64,000 bases of DNA. Source: Salinigranum halophilum (GTDB lineage Archaea; Halobacteriota; Halobacteria; Halobacteriales; Haloferacaceae). The notes under the pieces are model-generated. The model was not told the DNA's origin, searched no databases, and saw nothing but the letters and a program-made list of their open reading frames with translations. Both the position numbers and the translations under genes were made by a program. Location: contig NZ_SSNL01000005.1 of NCBI RefSeq assembly GCF_007004735.1, positions 558,001 to 622,000 of the forward strand. Direction: 5' to 3'. Shown piece after piece: positions 36,114 through 45,463 of the stretch (position 1 is the first letter of the stretch; each line of letters starts with the position of its first letter).

Positions 36114-38366
36114 ATGAACGTACAGTCGATACTTCCAGCATGGCTCGCGCAGAGCTACATGCGTCAGTTCGCGGCCACGGTGCTCGTGGTCCTCGTCGTC
36201 GTCGCCGGCGCCGGACTGTTCATCCAGGGGATGGTCAGCGAGGAACTCGAACACGACACGCAGAACGAGATGCAGACCGTCGCTGAGCTGCAATCGAACA
36301 CCTTCGACCAGTGGGTCGAGGAGAACGAAGAGATCGTCAGGCTGCTCTCAGACCTCGAAGGGGTCGAGGGGGACGAGTCGACGGCAATCGCGCAACTGGC
36401 CGAGGAGCAGGAACAGTTACCCGAGACGATTCAGACCATCTACCTCGTCGACCGGCAGTCCGGCACCGTACTCGAGAGCACTGGCGACGTCCGGGAAGGG
36501 ACGACCCTCGACGGCCTGGGCGTCAACTGGATCGACTCCTCGCTGACCGAGATGAACAGGGGAGAGACGCTCGTCTCGCAGGGGTTCCGGCGAGGTGACG
36601 ATGAACTCATCGCGTTCGCCAGCACCGGTTCGGCCGACCGGGCGGTCGTGATGACGGTTGACGCGTCCGAACGCGCCGAAAGCTTCAGCGACCCCATCGA
36701 GGGCGGCTTTACCCAGGTCGTCGACAGCCACGGGGTCGTCGAGTTCGCCGAGGACGACGCGGCGGTCCTCGCCGAGTACCGCGGCGGGACCGACAGCGAG
36801 GCACTCCAGCGCGGTCTCGCCGGCGAATCGGGCGTCGTCGAGGAGGACAGCTACCTCGTCGCGTACGCCCCTGTCGCGGGGACCGACTGGGTCGTCCTGT
36901 CACACGCGCCGAAGTCAGAGGCCTACCACCTCGTGAGCACCATCCAGCAGGACATCCTGATACTGATCGGCCTCGTCACCGCTGGCTTCGTCGCGATGGG
37001 GCTGACCATCGGCCGCGGGACGGTTCGCGCGCTGAAGGACCTCGAGGCCACCGCACAGGAACTCGAAGACGGCAACCTCGAGGTGTTGGTCGAGACCGAC
37101 CGCACCGACGAAATCGGTCAGCTGTACGAGGCGTTCGGCACGATGCGCGACGCCGTCCGCGAGCAGTTGCAGGAGGCGAACGACCTCGCCGCCCACCTCG
37201 ACAGCAAAGCCGCGGAGTACGACACCGCGATGGAACGGGCGGCTGCGGGTGACCTCACGGTCAGGGTCGACCCCGAGAGCGAGAACGAGGCGATGCGGAA
37301 GGTCGGCGAGGGGTTCAACGAGATGGCCGAGTCGGTCGAGTCGACCCTCGTGCAGGTGCGGAGTTTCGCCGACGACGTCGCGGCGGCCAGCGAGGAGGTG
37401 ACCGCCAGTGCCGACGAAGTGAGCGAGGCCAGCGGCGAAGTCGCCGTCGCCGTCCAGGAGATATCCGACGGGGCGGTCGAGCAGGAGGAGGGACTCAACG
37501 AGGCCGCCGGCGAGATGACCGACCTCTCGGCGACGGTCGAGGAGATCGCCTCCTCCTCGGCGGAGGTAGCCAAGACCGCCGAGGCGGCAGCCGACCGTGC
37601 CGAGACCGGTGCGGAGTACGCGAACGACGCGATGGCGGAGATGCAGCGTATCGAGCGTCAGAGCGAACGGTCGGCCGAGGAAGTAGCGTCGCTGGACGAC
37701 GAGATGGAACGCATCAGCGAGGTGGTGTCGCTCATCGAAGGGGTGGCCCAGCAGACCAACCTCCTCGCCCTCAACGCCTCCATCGAGGCGGCCGCCGCGG
37801 GGGACGCGGGCGACGGGTTCGCGGTCGTTGCGGAGGAGATCAAGGTGCTCGCCGAGGAGGTCTCCGAGTCGACTGCCGAGATCGCCGACCTCGTCGACGA
37901 CGTCCAGGGCTCGACGGCGAACGCCGTCGACGACATGGCGGAGATGCGCCAGCGGGTGGCGAGCGGCGCCGACACCGTCGAAGAGGCGCTCGACATCCTC
38001 GACAGCATCGCGGACGACGTCGGCGCGGCGAACGCGGGCGTCCAGTCCATCAGCGACGCCACCGACGAACAGGCGGCCACGTCCGAACAGGTGGTCGCGG
38101 TGGTCGACGAAGTCGCGAGCATCAGCCAGCAGACCGCCGCGGAGGCACAGTCGGTCTCGGCTGCCGCCGAGGAACAGACCGCCTCGCTCTCGGAGGTCTC
38201 CGAGAGCGCCGATTCGTTGGCCGCGAGCGCCTCGGAACTGTCGTCGGTGCTGGATGCGTTCGAACTCGGCGAGCGCGACGGCGCGGGCGCTGCGGCGCGG
38301 GCACGGGGTGGCGTCGGCGTGGCTGCGACCGACGGTGGCGGACACCGGGAAACCGGACGACGGTAA
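36114..38366 (+). CDS. Methyl-accepting chemotaxis transducer with extracellular Cache-like sensor
   Basis: The 750-residue protein has an N-terminal helix (about residues 20-42), an extracellular sensor of about 240 residues, a second helix (about 285-305), HAMP segments ([20 protein letters not shown] and a second around residue 375), and a cytoplasmic signalling domain whose hairpin tip is [20 protein letters not shown]. The sensor reads as a double-Cache-like fold ([40 protein letters not shown]). It would signal to CheA. Ligand unknown. The ATG at 36114 precedes the first helix by 12-15 residues. Confidence 0.9.
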   Translation: MNVQSILPAWLAQSYMRQFAATVLVVLVVVAGAGLFIQGMVSEELEHDTQNEMQTVAELQSNTFDQWVEENEEIVRLLSDLEGVEGDESTAIAQLAEEQEQLPETIQTIYLVDRQSGTVLESTGDVREGTTLDGLGVNWIDSSLTEMNRGETLVSQGFRRGDDELIAFASTGSADRAVVMTVDASERAESFSDPIEGGFTQVVDSHGVVEFAEDDAAVLAEYRGGTDSEALQRGLAGESGVVEEDSYLVAYAPVAGTDWVVLSHAPKSEAYHLVSTIQQDILILIGLVTAGFVAMGLTIGRGTVRALKDLEATAQELEDGNLEVLVETDRTDEIGQLYEAFGTMRDAVREQLQEANDLAAHLDSKAAEYDTAMERAAAGDLTVRVDPESENEAMRKVGEGFNEMAESVESTLVQVRSFADDVAAASEEVTASADEVSEASGEVAVAVQEISDGAVEQEEGLNEAAGEMTDLSATVEEIASSSAEVAKTAEAAADRAETGAEYANDAMAEMQRIERQSERSAEEVASLDDEMERISEVVSLIEGVAQQTNLLALNASIEAAAAGDAGDGFAVVAEEIKVLAEEVSESTAEIADLVDDVQGSTANAVDDMAEMRQRVASGADTVEEALDILDSIADDVGAANAGVQSISDATDEQAATSEQVVAVVDEVASISQQTAAEAQSVSAAAEEQTASLSEVSESADSLAASASELSSVLDAFELGERDGAGAAARARGGVGVAATDGGGHRETGRR

Positions 38367-38426
38367 TCGAGTCCACCCGGACGGACAATCACAATCCCCT
38401 TAACCCCCGCATCCGTACCGCCGCGC

Positions 38427-39017
38427 ATGGTCGAGATTAACGCCGTGGGACTCGGTATGGGCGTCCTGCTGACGCTCATCGCCGTCGCGCTGCACTACTC
38501 CAGAGGGACGGGGTGGCAGTCGACCCAGGACATCTCCCAGGAGGTGCTCGAACGCCGGGCGGAGACGGTCCCGGAGACGGACTTCCCCGAACCGATGAAC
38601 CGCTCTATCGGCGGTGGCGCCGCTGCTGCCGTCGCCGCGGGCGCTGGCGCCGAGGGTGCGGAACTCGAAGAGGGCGAGGGGGGCACCGTCGAGGAGAGCG
38701 GTCCGGGCGACATCCCCGAGGACGAGGTCGAATACTTCGAGGTCGAGTACATCAAAGAGGGCGAGACCATCGAGGTCGCCAACAACAAGACGATCCTCGA
38801 ATCCGGCGAGGACAACGGCTGGGACTTACCATATGCATGCCGCCAGGGGTCGTGCGTCTCCTGTGCCGGACAGATCCAGGACGGTCCCTCCGAGGATTAC
38901 GTCGTCCACGACAACCAGCAGATGCTCGACGAGGGCGAGCTCGAAGACGGCTACACCCTCACCTGCGTGGCGTACCCGCGCGGCTCGTTCTCTATCGAGA
39001 CGGGCAAAGCGCCCTAG
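38427..39017 (+). CDS. Membrane-anchored plant-type 2Fe-2S ferredoxin
   Basis: The 196-residue protein starts with a hydrophobic segment (GMGVLLTLIAVALHY, residues about 9-24), then an Ala/Glu/Gly linker of about 70 residues, then a ferredoxin domain with CRQGSCVSCAGQI (C-x4-C-x2-C) and a fourth cysteine in TLTCVAYPRG. The cluster domain should face the cytoplasm and pass electrons to or from a membrane partner. Classical haloarchaeal ferredoxins are soluble, so the anchor is notable. It is convergent with the molybdenum hydroxylase operon, whose reactions use this kind of centre. Confidence 0.9.
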   Translation: MVEINAVGLGMGVLLTLIAVALHYSRGTGWQSTQDISQEVLERRAETVPETDFPEPMNRSIGGGAAAAVAAGAGAEGAELEEGEGGTVEESGPGDIPEDEVEYFEVEYIKEGETIEVANNKTILESGEDNGWDLPYACRQGSCVSCAGQIQDGPSEDYVVHDNQQMLDEGELEDGYTLTCVAYPRGSFSIETGKAP

Positions 39018-39102
39018 CGTCGACGCGAGCGCACAGCCCTCACGACCGTTCGTTCTTCTCTCTTCCGTCGCGACCGTCCCGCGGACGGTCGCGTCCGAGC
39101 CC

Positions 39103-39975
39103 TCAGCCGCCGAGCCGCTCGATTGCCGCGTCCAGTGCCCGCTCCGTGTACGTCGGCAACACGCCGAGTCGGTACTCGCCCGAGGCCTGGACGTCGGACT
39201 GGACATCGCCGGCATCGATGCCGGCGGCCGCCTGCGCCGCCGCGTCGCTCACGGCGTCGGTGTCGAGCGGCGAGCCGTCGAGGGCTGCCTCGACGGCGTC
39301 GAGGCGGAACGGGGCGTCGAGGACGCCCGTCGCGGCCACCCGGGCCGACTGAACCCGGTCGTCGTCGACGTGCAGTGAGACGCCAACGCCCACGAGCGCG
39401 TAGCCCGAGAGGGGGTTACGGTAGCGGACGTACGCGCTCACCGCGCCGTCTCCGTGGGCCGGAATCGAGAACGACGTCACGAGTTCGCCGTCGGCGAGTG
39501 CCGTCTCGAACGCTCCCGCGAAGAAGTCGTCGACGTCGATGGTGCGCTCGCCGTCGGGCCCCTCGACGTGGACCGCACCGCCGAGTGCGAGCAGGGCGGC
39601 CGGGGGGTCCGAGCGCGGGTCGGCGTGGGCGATGTTCCCGCCGATGGTGCCGCCGTTTCGCACCTGGAGGTCGCCCAACTCGCCCGCCGCGTCAGCGAGG
39701 GCAGCGGCAGTGTCTCGGAGCGACTCGGAGGCTGCCAGGTCCGCGTGGGTCGTCAGCGCGCCGACCGAGACCGTCCCCGCCTGTACGTCGACGCCGGTGA
39801 GGCCGTCGACGCGGCCGATATCGACCAGTGCGGACGGCGTGTGCTCGCGTGTCTTCATCAGCGGGAAAAGGCCGTGACCACCGGCGAGGAGCTCAGCCCC
39901 CTCGTGGGTACTGAGCAGGTCGATAGCCTCTCGGACGGAGCCCGCGCGGTAGTATTCGAAGTCCGCGGGGTACAT
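39103..39975 (-). CDS. FAD-binding (medium) subunit of xanthine dehydrogenase/CO dehydrogenase family
   Basis: The 290-residue protein begins MYPADFEYYRAGSVREAIDL and has ELLAGGHGLFPLMK and VRNGGTIGGNIAHADPRSD, the two FAD-pyrophosphate motifs of CoxM-type flavin subunits. It passes electrons from the iron-sulfur subunit to an acceptor. It is the last gene of the minus-strand S-L-M operon and follows the large subunit with no gap. Confidence 0.92.
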   Translation of the reverse strand: MYPADFEYYRAGSVREAIDLLSTHEGAELLAGGHGLFPLMKTREHTPSALVDIGRVDGLTGVDVQAGTVSVGALTTHADLAASESLRDTAAALADAAGELGDLQVRNGGTIGGNIAHADPRSDPPAALLALGGAVHVEGPDGERTIDVDDFFAGAFETALADGELVTSFSIPAHGDGAVSAYVRYRNPLSGYALVGVGVSLHVDDDRVQSARVAATGVLDAPFRLDAVEAALDGSPLDTDAVSDAAAQAAAGIDAGDVQSDVQASGEYRLGVLPTYTERALDAAIERLGG

Positions 39976-42360
39976 CTACGACACCTCCCCCTCGCGCATT
40001 GCGGTCCAGAGCTTCTCCGGGGTGAGCGGCATGTCGAGGTGCGTGACCCCGAACGGCGCGAGGGCGTCACAGACCGCGGCGACCGTCGCGGGCGTGGCAC
40101 CGATCGTCGCGGATTCGCCGACGCCTTTCACCCCGAGCGGGTTGTGTGGACTCGGCGTGACCGTCGCGTCCGTCTCGAAGTCGGGAAGCATCGTCGCGGC
40201 GGGGACGGCGTACTCGTCCATCCGTCGGGTGCGGAGACGGCCGTCGTCGTCGTAGGCCCCCTCCTCGTAGAGGGCGACCCCGATACCCTGCGCGACGCCG
40301 CCGTGGACCTGACCCTCGACGATCATCGGGTTGATGACCTCGCCGCAGTCGTCGACGGCGACGTACCGCTCGACGGCGACCTCTCCCGTCTCCGCGTCGA
40401 CTTCGACGACGCAGACGTGCGTCCCGAACGGGAACGTGAAGTTCTCGGGGTCGTAAAACTGGGTCGCCTCGAGACCGGGGTCCATCCCCTCGGGGAGGTC
40501 GAATCCGAGGTACGCCTCGTGGGCGACCTCCTGGATGTGGATCGAGCGGTCGGGCGCGCCCGTCACGCTGAACGTCCCGTTCTCGAACTCCAGGTCGTCC
40601 TCGCTGGCTTCGAGTTTGTGCGCGGCGAGCGTTCGGGCCTTCTCGCGGACGTCGCGAGCGGCGAGGGCGATGGAGCCGCCGCCGACGGGAGCGCTTCGGC
40701 TCCCGTAGGTGCCCATTCCCTGGGGAATCTGGTCCGTGTCGCCCTCGACGACCTCGACACTGTCCAGCGGGACGCCGAGTTCGCGCGCGACGATCTGCGC
40801 GTAGGTCGTTCGGTGGCCCTGTCCCTGGTCGGCCGTCCCGGCGAGGACGGTGACCGTCCCGGACATGTCGAACCGGACGATGGAACTCTCCCAGCCACCG
40901 GCGACGGCACCGAGCTGACCGGCCGCCTTCGAGGGGGAAAGTCCCGCGCTCTCGACGAAGTTGGCGACCCCGATACCCAGGTAGCGACCCTCGTCTCGCA
41001 GTTCCGCCTGCCGCTCGCGGAGGTCGTCGTAGCCGACGAGGTCGAGCGCGTGGTCCATCGCCCGCTCGTAGTCGCCGCTGTCGTAGACGACGGCGACGCA
41101 CGTCTCGTACGGGAACGCGTCGGCGGGAACGAGGTTCCGCCTGCGGAGGTCGGCGGCGTCCACTCCCAGTTCGGCGGCGGCGACGTCCATCAGTCGTTCG
41201 ACGACGTAGTTCCCCTCGGCCCGTCCCGCACCCCGGTAGGCGTCGACCGGCGTCGTGTTGGTGAACGCACCGACGACGCGGCAGTGGATGGCGGGGATGG
41301 CGTACTGTCCCGAGAGGATGGTCGCGTAGAGGTACGACGGCGTGGCGGTGGCGAACTGCGAGAGGTGAGCCCCGAGGCCGGCGTAGGTCTCGACGCGCAT
41401 CCCGAGGACCGTTCCCTCGGCGTCGAGGGCCATCTCGGCCGTGGTGGTGTGGTCGCGCCCGTGACAGTCGGTCAGGTAGCCCTCCGACCGCGTGGCCTGC
41501 CACCGGACGGGCGAGCCGAGTTGCATCGAACACCACGCCGTGACGGCCTCGTCGGGGTAGTGGTAGATCTTCGAGCCGAACCCGCCACCCACCTCGGGCG
41601 CGATGACCTGTATCTTGTTCTCGGGGAGCCCCAGGCTCGTCCCCGCGAGGAGCATCCGGTGGAGGTGGGGGTTCTGACTCGTCATCCAGATGCGGAGGTC
41701 CTCCGTGTGAGGGTCGTAGTCCGCGAGCGCCGCGCGGGGTTCCATGGCGTTCGGGATGACCCGCTGCTGGCGGAGGTCGACGGAGACGGTGTGGGAGGCG
41801 CTCGCGAACGCCTCGTCGACGAGAGCGTCGTCCCCGAGCGTGAAGTCGAACGCGACGTTGTCTTCGGCCTCGTCGTGGACGGGCGGATAGTCACCGGAGA
41901 CGGCCGCGACCGGGTCGACGACGGCGTCGAGCGGGTCGTACTCGACCTCGACGAGTGCGGCCGCGTCGTGGGCGGCCTCGCGCGACTCGGCGACGACGGC
42001 GGCGATTCCGTCGCCCAGGTGGCGGACCTTGTCGACCGCGAGGATGCGGTACTGAGGCGTGACCAACCCCGGCAGCGACCAGGCCGTCGGGATACTGTTC
42101 GGGATGCCGGTCTCCGCGACGTCGTCACCGGTGAAGACCGCGACGACGCCCTCGTGGGCTTCGGCGGCGCTGGTGTCGACGTTCACCAGTCGGGCGTGGG
42201 CGTGGTCGCTCCGGCGGATGGCCAGGTGGAGTTCGCCCGCGAGGCGGACGTCGTCGGTGTACTCGCCAGTCCCCGTGAGCAGCGGGATGTCTTCGCGGCG
42301 GGCGACCCGAGAGCCGAACACCTCGCTGGCGGCGCGCTCTTCGGCCGTCGACTCGCTCAT
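39976..42360 (-). CDS. Molybdopterin-binding large subunit, xanthine dehydrogenase family (form II CoxL-like)
   Basis: The 794-residue subunit carries the molybdenum cofactor. Visible blocks are [60 protein letters not shown] and [14 protein letters not shown]. The AYRGAGR loop is the form II signature; true aerobic CO dehydrogenase (form I) has a cysteine-containing AYxCSFR loop. The substrate is therefore probably an aldehyde, purine or other N-heterocycle rather than CO. Its start overlaps the small-subunit stop by 4 bp. Maturation genes are not in the window. Confidence 0.9.
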   Translation of the reverse strand: MSESTAEERAASEVFGSRVARREDIPLLTGTGEYTDDVRLAGELHLAIRRSDHAHARLVNVDTSAAEAHEGVVAVFTGDDVAETGIPNSIPTAWSLPGLVTPQYRILAVDKVRHLGDGIAAVVAESREAAHDAAALVEVEYDPLDAVVDPVAAVSGDYPPVHDEAEDNVAFDFTLGDDALVDEAFASASHTVSVDLRQQRVIPNAMEPRAALADYDPHTEDLRIWMTSQNPHLHRMLLAGTSLGLPENKIQVIAPEVGGGFGSKIYHYPDEAVTAWCSMQLGSPVRWQATRSEGYLTDCHGRDHTTTAEMALDAEGTVLGMRVETYAGLGAHLSQFATATPSYLYATILSGQYAIPAIHCRVVGAFTNTTPVDAYRGAGRAEGNYVVERLMDVAAAELGVDAADLRRRNLVPADAFPYETCVAVVYDSGDYERAMDHALDLVGYDDLRERQAELRDEGRYLGIGVANFVESAGLSPSKAAGQLGAVAGGWESSIVRFDMSGTVTVLAGTADQGQGHRTTYAQIVARELGVPLDSVEVVEGDTDQIPQGMGTYGSRSAPVGGGSIALAARDVREKARTLAAHKLEASEDDLEFENGTFSVTGAPDRSIHIQEVAHEAYLGFDLPEGMDPGLEATQFYDPENFTFPFGTHVCVVEVDAETGEVAVERYVAVDDCGEVINPMIVEGQVHGGVAQGIGVALYEEGAYDDDGRLRTRRMDEYAVPAATMLPDFETDATVTPSPHNPLGVKGVGESATIGATPATVAAVCDALAPFGVTHLDMPLTPEKLWTAMREGEVS

Positions 42361-42836
42361 GCGGAGTCCTCCCGGAGGGTCGCGGCGGCCGACTCCACCG
42401 CGTCGACGATGTTGTGATACCCCGTGCAGCGACAGAGGTTGCCCTCGATAGCCTCGCGGATCTCCTCGCGAGAGGGGTCGGGGTTCGAGTCGAGCAGCGC
42501 GCGGGCGGTGACGACCATCCCCGGCGTGCAGTAGCCGCACTGCAGGCCGTGTTCGGTCTGGAAAGCCTCTTGAACGGGGTGTAACTCGCCGTTGGCGACG
42601 CCCTCAATGGTCTCGACGGCTCGCCCGTCGGCCTGGACGGCGAGGACGTTACAGGACTTCAGCGCGCGGCCGTCGACGAGGACGGTACAGGCCCCACAGC
42701 GCGTGGTCTCACAGCCGACGTGGGTGCCCGTGTACCCGAGCTCTTCTCGGAGCGCGTCGACGAGGAGCGTCCGCGAGGCGACGGTGAGGTCGTGGTCGGT
42801 GCCGTTGACGGTCAGGGTGATGTCGTGTGTACTCAT
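42357..42836 (-). CDS. 2Fe-2S (small) subunit of xanthine dehydrogenase/CO dehydrogenase family
   Basis: The 159-residue protein has the N-terminal plant-type cluster ([20 protein letters not shown], then SC) and the C-terminal second cluster ([10 protein letters not shown] and [15 protein letters not shown]) of CoxS-type subunits. It is the first gene of the S-L-M operon, the order typical of form II enzymes. The ATG at 42834-42836 follows a spacer containing a large palindromic operator. Confidence 0.93.
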   Translation of the reverse strand: MSTHDITLTVNGTDHDLTVASRTLLVDALREELGYTGTHVGCETTRCGACTVLVDGRALKSCNVLAVQADGRAVETIEGVANGELHPVQEAFQTEHGLQCGYCTPGMVVTARALLDSNPDPSREEIREAIEGNLCRCTGYHNIVDAVESAAATLREDSA

Positions 42837-42883
42837 GGTGTTCGTGGGGGACGATGCCCACCGGATAGGCACCGCACCAGTCA

Positions 42884-42907
42884 TGTGAGACGGTAGTTCG
42901 TCTCACA
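42884..42907. promoter_or_regulatory. Palindromic operator upstream of the molybdenum hydroxylase operon
   Basis: Perfect 9-bp arms, TGTGAGACG and CGTCTCACA, are separated by GTAGTT. The site sits 48 bp upstream of the first operon start, where a repressor or activator could control transcription. No matching regulator gene is adjacent. Confidence 0.6.
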
Positions 42908-43033
42908 CTACTACGTGTGATGTGTGTGTCACGAGATATAGATTCGCGTCAGTGTCGGTTACTCGGGCCCTGCCGGGCGTTCGAGGTGTGGGATGACAAT
43001 CGTTATACGTGGCTGTGGGTTACAGACGCGTGA

Positions 43034-43106
43034 GGGCCCGTAGCTCAGTGGACAGAGTGCTTGGTTCCGGACCAAGATGTCGCGGGTTCAAATCCCGTCG
43101 GGTCCG
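43034..43106 (+). tRNA. tRNA-Arg (anticodon CCG)
   Basis: The 73-nt gene folds as a standard cloverleaf: acceptor GGGCCCG pairs with CGGGTCC (one G-U), anticodon stem CTTGG/CCAAG encloses TTCCGGA with anticodon CCG, T arm GCGGG-TTCAAAT-CCCGT, discriminator G. CCA is not encoded. Its 3' end is the attachment site for the adjacent integrated element. Confidence 0.96.
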
Positions 43107-43109
43107 TGG
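43093..43109 (+). repeat. Left attachment site (attL) in tRNA-Arg 3' end
   Basis: TCCCGTCGGGTCCGTGG spans the 3' end of the tRNA gene and three flanking bases. It recurs with one mismatch at 45464-45480, and TCTAATCGC follows at both sites a few bases on. The tRNA is intact, as expected when an element supplies the replaced 3' end. Confidence 0.8.
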
Positions 43110-43158
43110 CTTCTAATCGCAAGAAGGCGGTGGAATTGGCTCGAAATTTTAATTCGAA

Positions 43159-43179
43159 TTCGTCATGCTGCATGACGAA
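43159..43179. repeat. Palindrome just inside the left end of the element
   Basis: Arms TTCGTCATG and CATGACGAA flank CTG, a perfect 9-bp inverted repeat 53 bp from the tRNA end. An extra half-site ATGACGAA lies at 43244-43251. The same format (CGTCATA-CGG-TATGACG) occurs at the right end. It is a possible recombinase or regulator binding site. Confidence 0.7.
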
Positions 43180-43365
43180 CTCTCCTGCTGAGGGGCGTAA
43201 ATCCGGTTCGATTTGCCACCTAATACAGAGTTGAGTTTCTCGAATGACGAATTCACAAACAGTTCGTTATATTCCGTAGAGAGTTCAATAAGCTAGTCAT
43301 CTTCTCGAGTTCAGAACAAAATTTCATTCCCACATCCAGTGTTATGCCTTCGCAAGGGTTCGATT

Positions 43366-43572
43366 ATGTTCAATCACAAGCGGCGGTTCGCTCTCAGGGA
43401 AAACAGGAAGGAAAACAGCGTCTTTGAGAATAAATCTCCACGTCAGGCGGCTTTGAAAGTGGCTCGACGACTTGAACCGAGAGAGAACGAGGCGGATGCG
43501 GTAATAAATCCAGAGCGAATACGTCTCCGCGAACGTGGAAGCAGCAAGGACAGAACCCTTATTCCGAGTTGA
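43366..43572 (+). pseudogene. Truncated MC1-family chromatin protein
   Basis: The 68-residue frame contains RRFALRENRKENSVFENKSP, RQAALKVARRLEPRENEADA and PERIRLRERGSSKD, which follow the archaeal DNA-bending protein MC1 (FVLRD..GVF..PRQAALKAA...IRLRERG). Family members run about 90-105 residues and continue with a KVHVF-type strand and a WMPE segment; here the frame stops shortly after RERGSSKD, and the next frames do not restore the missing part. It is therefore probably a broken gene, although a short functional form is possible. A GTG at 43339 could extend the N-terminus by nine residues. Basic and AT-richer than its surroundings, it lies on the integrated element. Confidence 0.65.
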
Positions 43573-43641
43573 AAAGGTTGGCTCAACAGGTTTGAAACCG
43601 CTTCGAAGTTTCGGGAGGCTGTACAACTGAATCTATGGATG

Positions 43642-43890
43642 TCACTGATATACGGTGTCTCTGGTATCGATCTCCAGCACCCGGAGTTCGTCTCGTTCCT
43701 TGTCCCAGTCGATGATCGCGCGGCGTTTTCCGATCCGGAGCGAGTACTCGTCTCGACCTTTCAGCGGCTTCAGGTGGCGATCGGGATTCGCCCCTGCGTC
43801 CTTCAGTTTCGACCGAATCCGGTCTTCGATGTCGTTCGGGAGCGATTGGAGCTTCTTCTCGACGTCGGGATGCAACAGAACCGTCGCCAT
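43642..43890 (-). CDS. RelE/ParE-family toxin
   Basis: The 82-residue protein begins MATVLLHPDVEKKLQSLPND and contains HLKPLKGRDEYSLRIGKRRA followed by IIDWDKERDELRVLEI, the small alpha/beta RelE-ParE fold with basic residues positioned as in ribosome-dependent mRNA nucleases (K and R in the central strands). It follows the winged-helix gene by 6 bp, forming a two-gene cassette with antitoxin-like partner first. It lies on the integrated element, where such modules often stabilise inheritance. Confidence 0.82.
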   Translation of the reverse strand: MATVLLHPDVEKKLQSLPNDIEDRIRSKLKDAGANPDRHLKPLKGRDEYSLRIGKRRAIIDWDKERDELRVLEIDTRDTVYQ

Positions 43891-43896
43891 CGCGGA

Positions 43897-44217
43897 CTAC
43901 AGTTCTGCCCACTCGTCAGACTCTTTCCGGGCGTCAACTCGATCAGCGGTTTCAGCATCGAGTTCCGGTGCCACTTCTGCCCACCACCCGACCGCTCTCG
44001 CACCGAGTTTCTTCCTGCTCACTAACCCTTTGTCAGCCATCTGTTCGAGCCGACTACGAATACCCTCGGAAGTGATCTGTTTTCCGAACCTTCGCACTCC
44101 CTCGGCGACTTCGGGAGCGGTGAGAACTGGGTCGTCCTCGTAGTCGAAGACTTTGAGGATTTCTTGCTCGGTAACGGTCTGCTCAAACCGTCCCGATTCG
44201 TCTCGTCCTTGGCTCAT
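43897..44217 (-). CDS. Winged-helix protein, probable antitoxin/regulator of the RelE-like toxin
   Basis: The 106-residue protein has a short basic/acidic N-terminus (MSQGRDESGRFEQTVT) and a winged-helix domain (EILKVFDYEDDPVLTAPEVA, then RSRLEQMADKGLVSRKKLGA), with an acidic C-terminal tail that could wrap the toxin. It is upstream of and closely spaced with the toxin gene. Similar winged-helix antitoxins accompany RelE toxins in haloarchaea. The inference rests on gene order; the fold assignment is from sequence pattern. Confidence 0.72.
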   Translation of the reverse strand: MSQGRDESGRFEQTVTEQEILKVFDYEDDPVLTAPEVAEGVRRFGKQITSEGIRSRLEQMADKGLVSRKKLGARAVGWWAEVAPELDAETADRVDARKESDEWAEL

Positions 44218-44344
44218 GTATCGTATTCAAGCGGCGATCGATATAACCGTTTGGTTCGTACAAACCGGTGAGAATGAGAGCTGCTTCCGACTGAGGTACT
44301 TCGTTGAGACTGGGTAAGAGACGTATCCGGAGCGTTCGGTGCGT

Positions 44345-45358
44345 TCAGATCTGATTGAGATACCTCCGTCGTTGTTCCATCTTCTCGCGTTCTGTTCGGC
44401 GGTCGTAGTGTTCAACCAGAACCGCGGTAGAGATGTTCGCCCTCGCACTGACGACCGGTTCAGGTACGTCCGAGTTTAACCAGTGCGTGATTGCACCGCG
44501 ACGAACGGCGTGCGGTGACACCGACGACGGACACGCGACTGCTTGGCTCCGATCGATTGCAGGCTGACAGTCTGAGGTCGATCGGTTGTGCGGGCACTCG
44601 CCAGTGAACTCACAGGGCCGGGTCATCGAGTAGACGTAGCTCTGAATGGTGGTGAGATGCGCCCGGCCTTGGGCAGTGGAAACGAGGGGGTGGCGACCGA
44701 ACTCGTCAACTGAATCTGGTCGGCGGTCTGCAATCCAAGCATCTAGCACCGAACAGGTCTCCGCCGAAAGCGCGATGAACCGCTCTCCATTGAATTTGTT
44801 CTTGATTGGAGTCTCTGTCTCCGGACGGTGCCGCACATCTAGTGACATCTCCTGTGGGTCGTAATCATCCACGTCCAGCGCATGAATTGCACCTCTTCTG
44901 AGCAAGGCGTGCCAAATCAAGAGAAAAGTAACGTGCCGTTCGGACGCGTACTCGTACGTAGAGAGATAGTCAAGAATACCATCGGCGACTTCCGAGTCCA
45001 ACATCACGTCCCGAGAATTCTCCCCGTCCGCCAGACTAGGAGAGACGACCTTCGACCAGAGGTCTGTGGGAACTGCGTCGATTGTTCCGCACCACCGAAT
45101 GAACACCCGGAGGGTATCCATCTGAGACTTTTCGGATGGTGGCGCAAGATCGCCGTCTGCACGCCGCCAGAGTCGGTACCGGTGCAGTGTGCGTCTAGTG
45201 AGTTCGTTCAGATTGTCGATGTGCTGTTCGCCACACCACCGAATGAAATGCCCAAGTCGAGATGAGTGCGCGTATTGGGTTGCCCTCGCTAGCTCACTTC
45301 GACGGTCTTCGAGGTACAGTTCGACGGCTTCGTCGGGTCGGAGTGGTTTGAGTGCCAT
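44345..45358 (-). CDS. Tyrosine recombinase/integrase (XerC/D-like, haloarchaeal)
   Basis: The 337-residue protein starts MALKPLRPDEAVELYLEDRR (ATG at 45356-45358; an in-frame ATG at 45391 is possible). It has an N-terminal SAM-like DNA-binding domain and a catalytic domain with Arg154 in ALLRRGAIHALDVDD, His283 and Arg286 in SPHAVRRGAITHW, and the nucleophile Tyr318 in EHYDRR. A Cys-rich insert, CEFTGECPHNRSTSDC, is typical of haloarchaeal integrases. It lies next to the distal attachment repeat and presumably integrated the element into the tRNA. Confidence 0.9.
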   Translation of the reverse strand: MALKPLRPDEAVELYLEDRRSELARATQYAHSSRLGHFIRWCGEQHIDNLNELTRRTLHRYRLWRRADGDLAPPSEKSQMDTLRVFIRWCGTIDAVPTDLWSKVVSPSLADGENSRDVMLDSEVADGILDYLSTYEYASERHVTFLLIWHALLRRGAIHALDVDDYDPQEMSLDVRHRPETETPIKNKFNGERFIALSAETCSVLDAWIADRRPDSVDEFGRHPLVSTAQGRAHLTTIQSYVYSMTRPCEFTGECPHNRSTSDCQPAIDRSQAVACPSSVSPHAVRRGAITHWLNSDVPEPVVSARANISTAVLVEHYDRRTEREKMEQRRRYLNQI

Positions 45359-45441
45359 GGCTCTGAGTCGATGCAAATCGGAGTCAACCACGACCTAACT
45401 CTGGATTCGTAATCGCCGGACAGCGCGGCGATTAATTCAGC

Positions 45442-45461
45442 TTCGTCATACGGTATGACGG
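45442..45461. repeat. Palindrome just inside the right end of the element
   Basis: CGTCATA and TATGACG (45444-45460) flank CGG. With the preceding TT this mirrors the left-end palindrome in arm sequence, 3-bp centre and closeness to the attachment repeat (3 bp away). Confidence 0.65.
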
Positions 45462-45463
45462 AT

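Noticed and set aside
39976-42360. Aerobic carbon monoxide dehydrogenase large subunit (form I)
   Set aside because: The active-site loop is AYRGAGR, not the Cys-containing AYxCSFR of form I enzymes.
39454-42417. Very long plus-strand frame opposite the molybdenum hydroxylase operon
   Set aside because: The minus strand encodes unmistakable CoxS, CoxL and CoxM motifs; the opposite frame is a GC-driven shadow.
43342-43626. Minus-strand frame opposite the MC1 fragment
   Set aside because: The plus strand shows clear MC1 family residues, whereas the minus-strand product has no pattern.
44227-44448. Minus-strand frame overlapping the integrase end
   Set aside because: It overlaps the catalytic tyrosine end of the integrase in another frame and lacks coding character.
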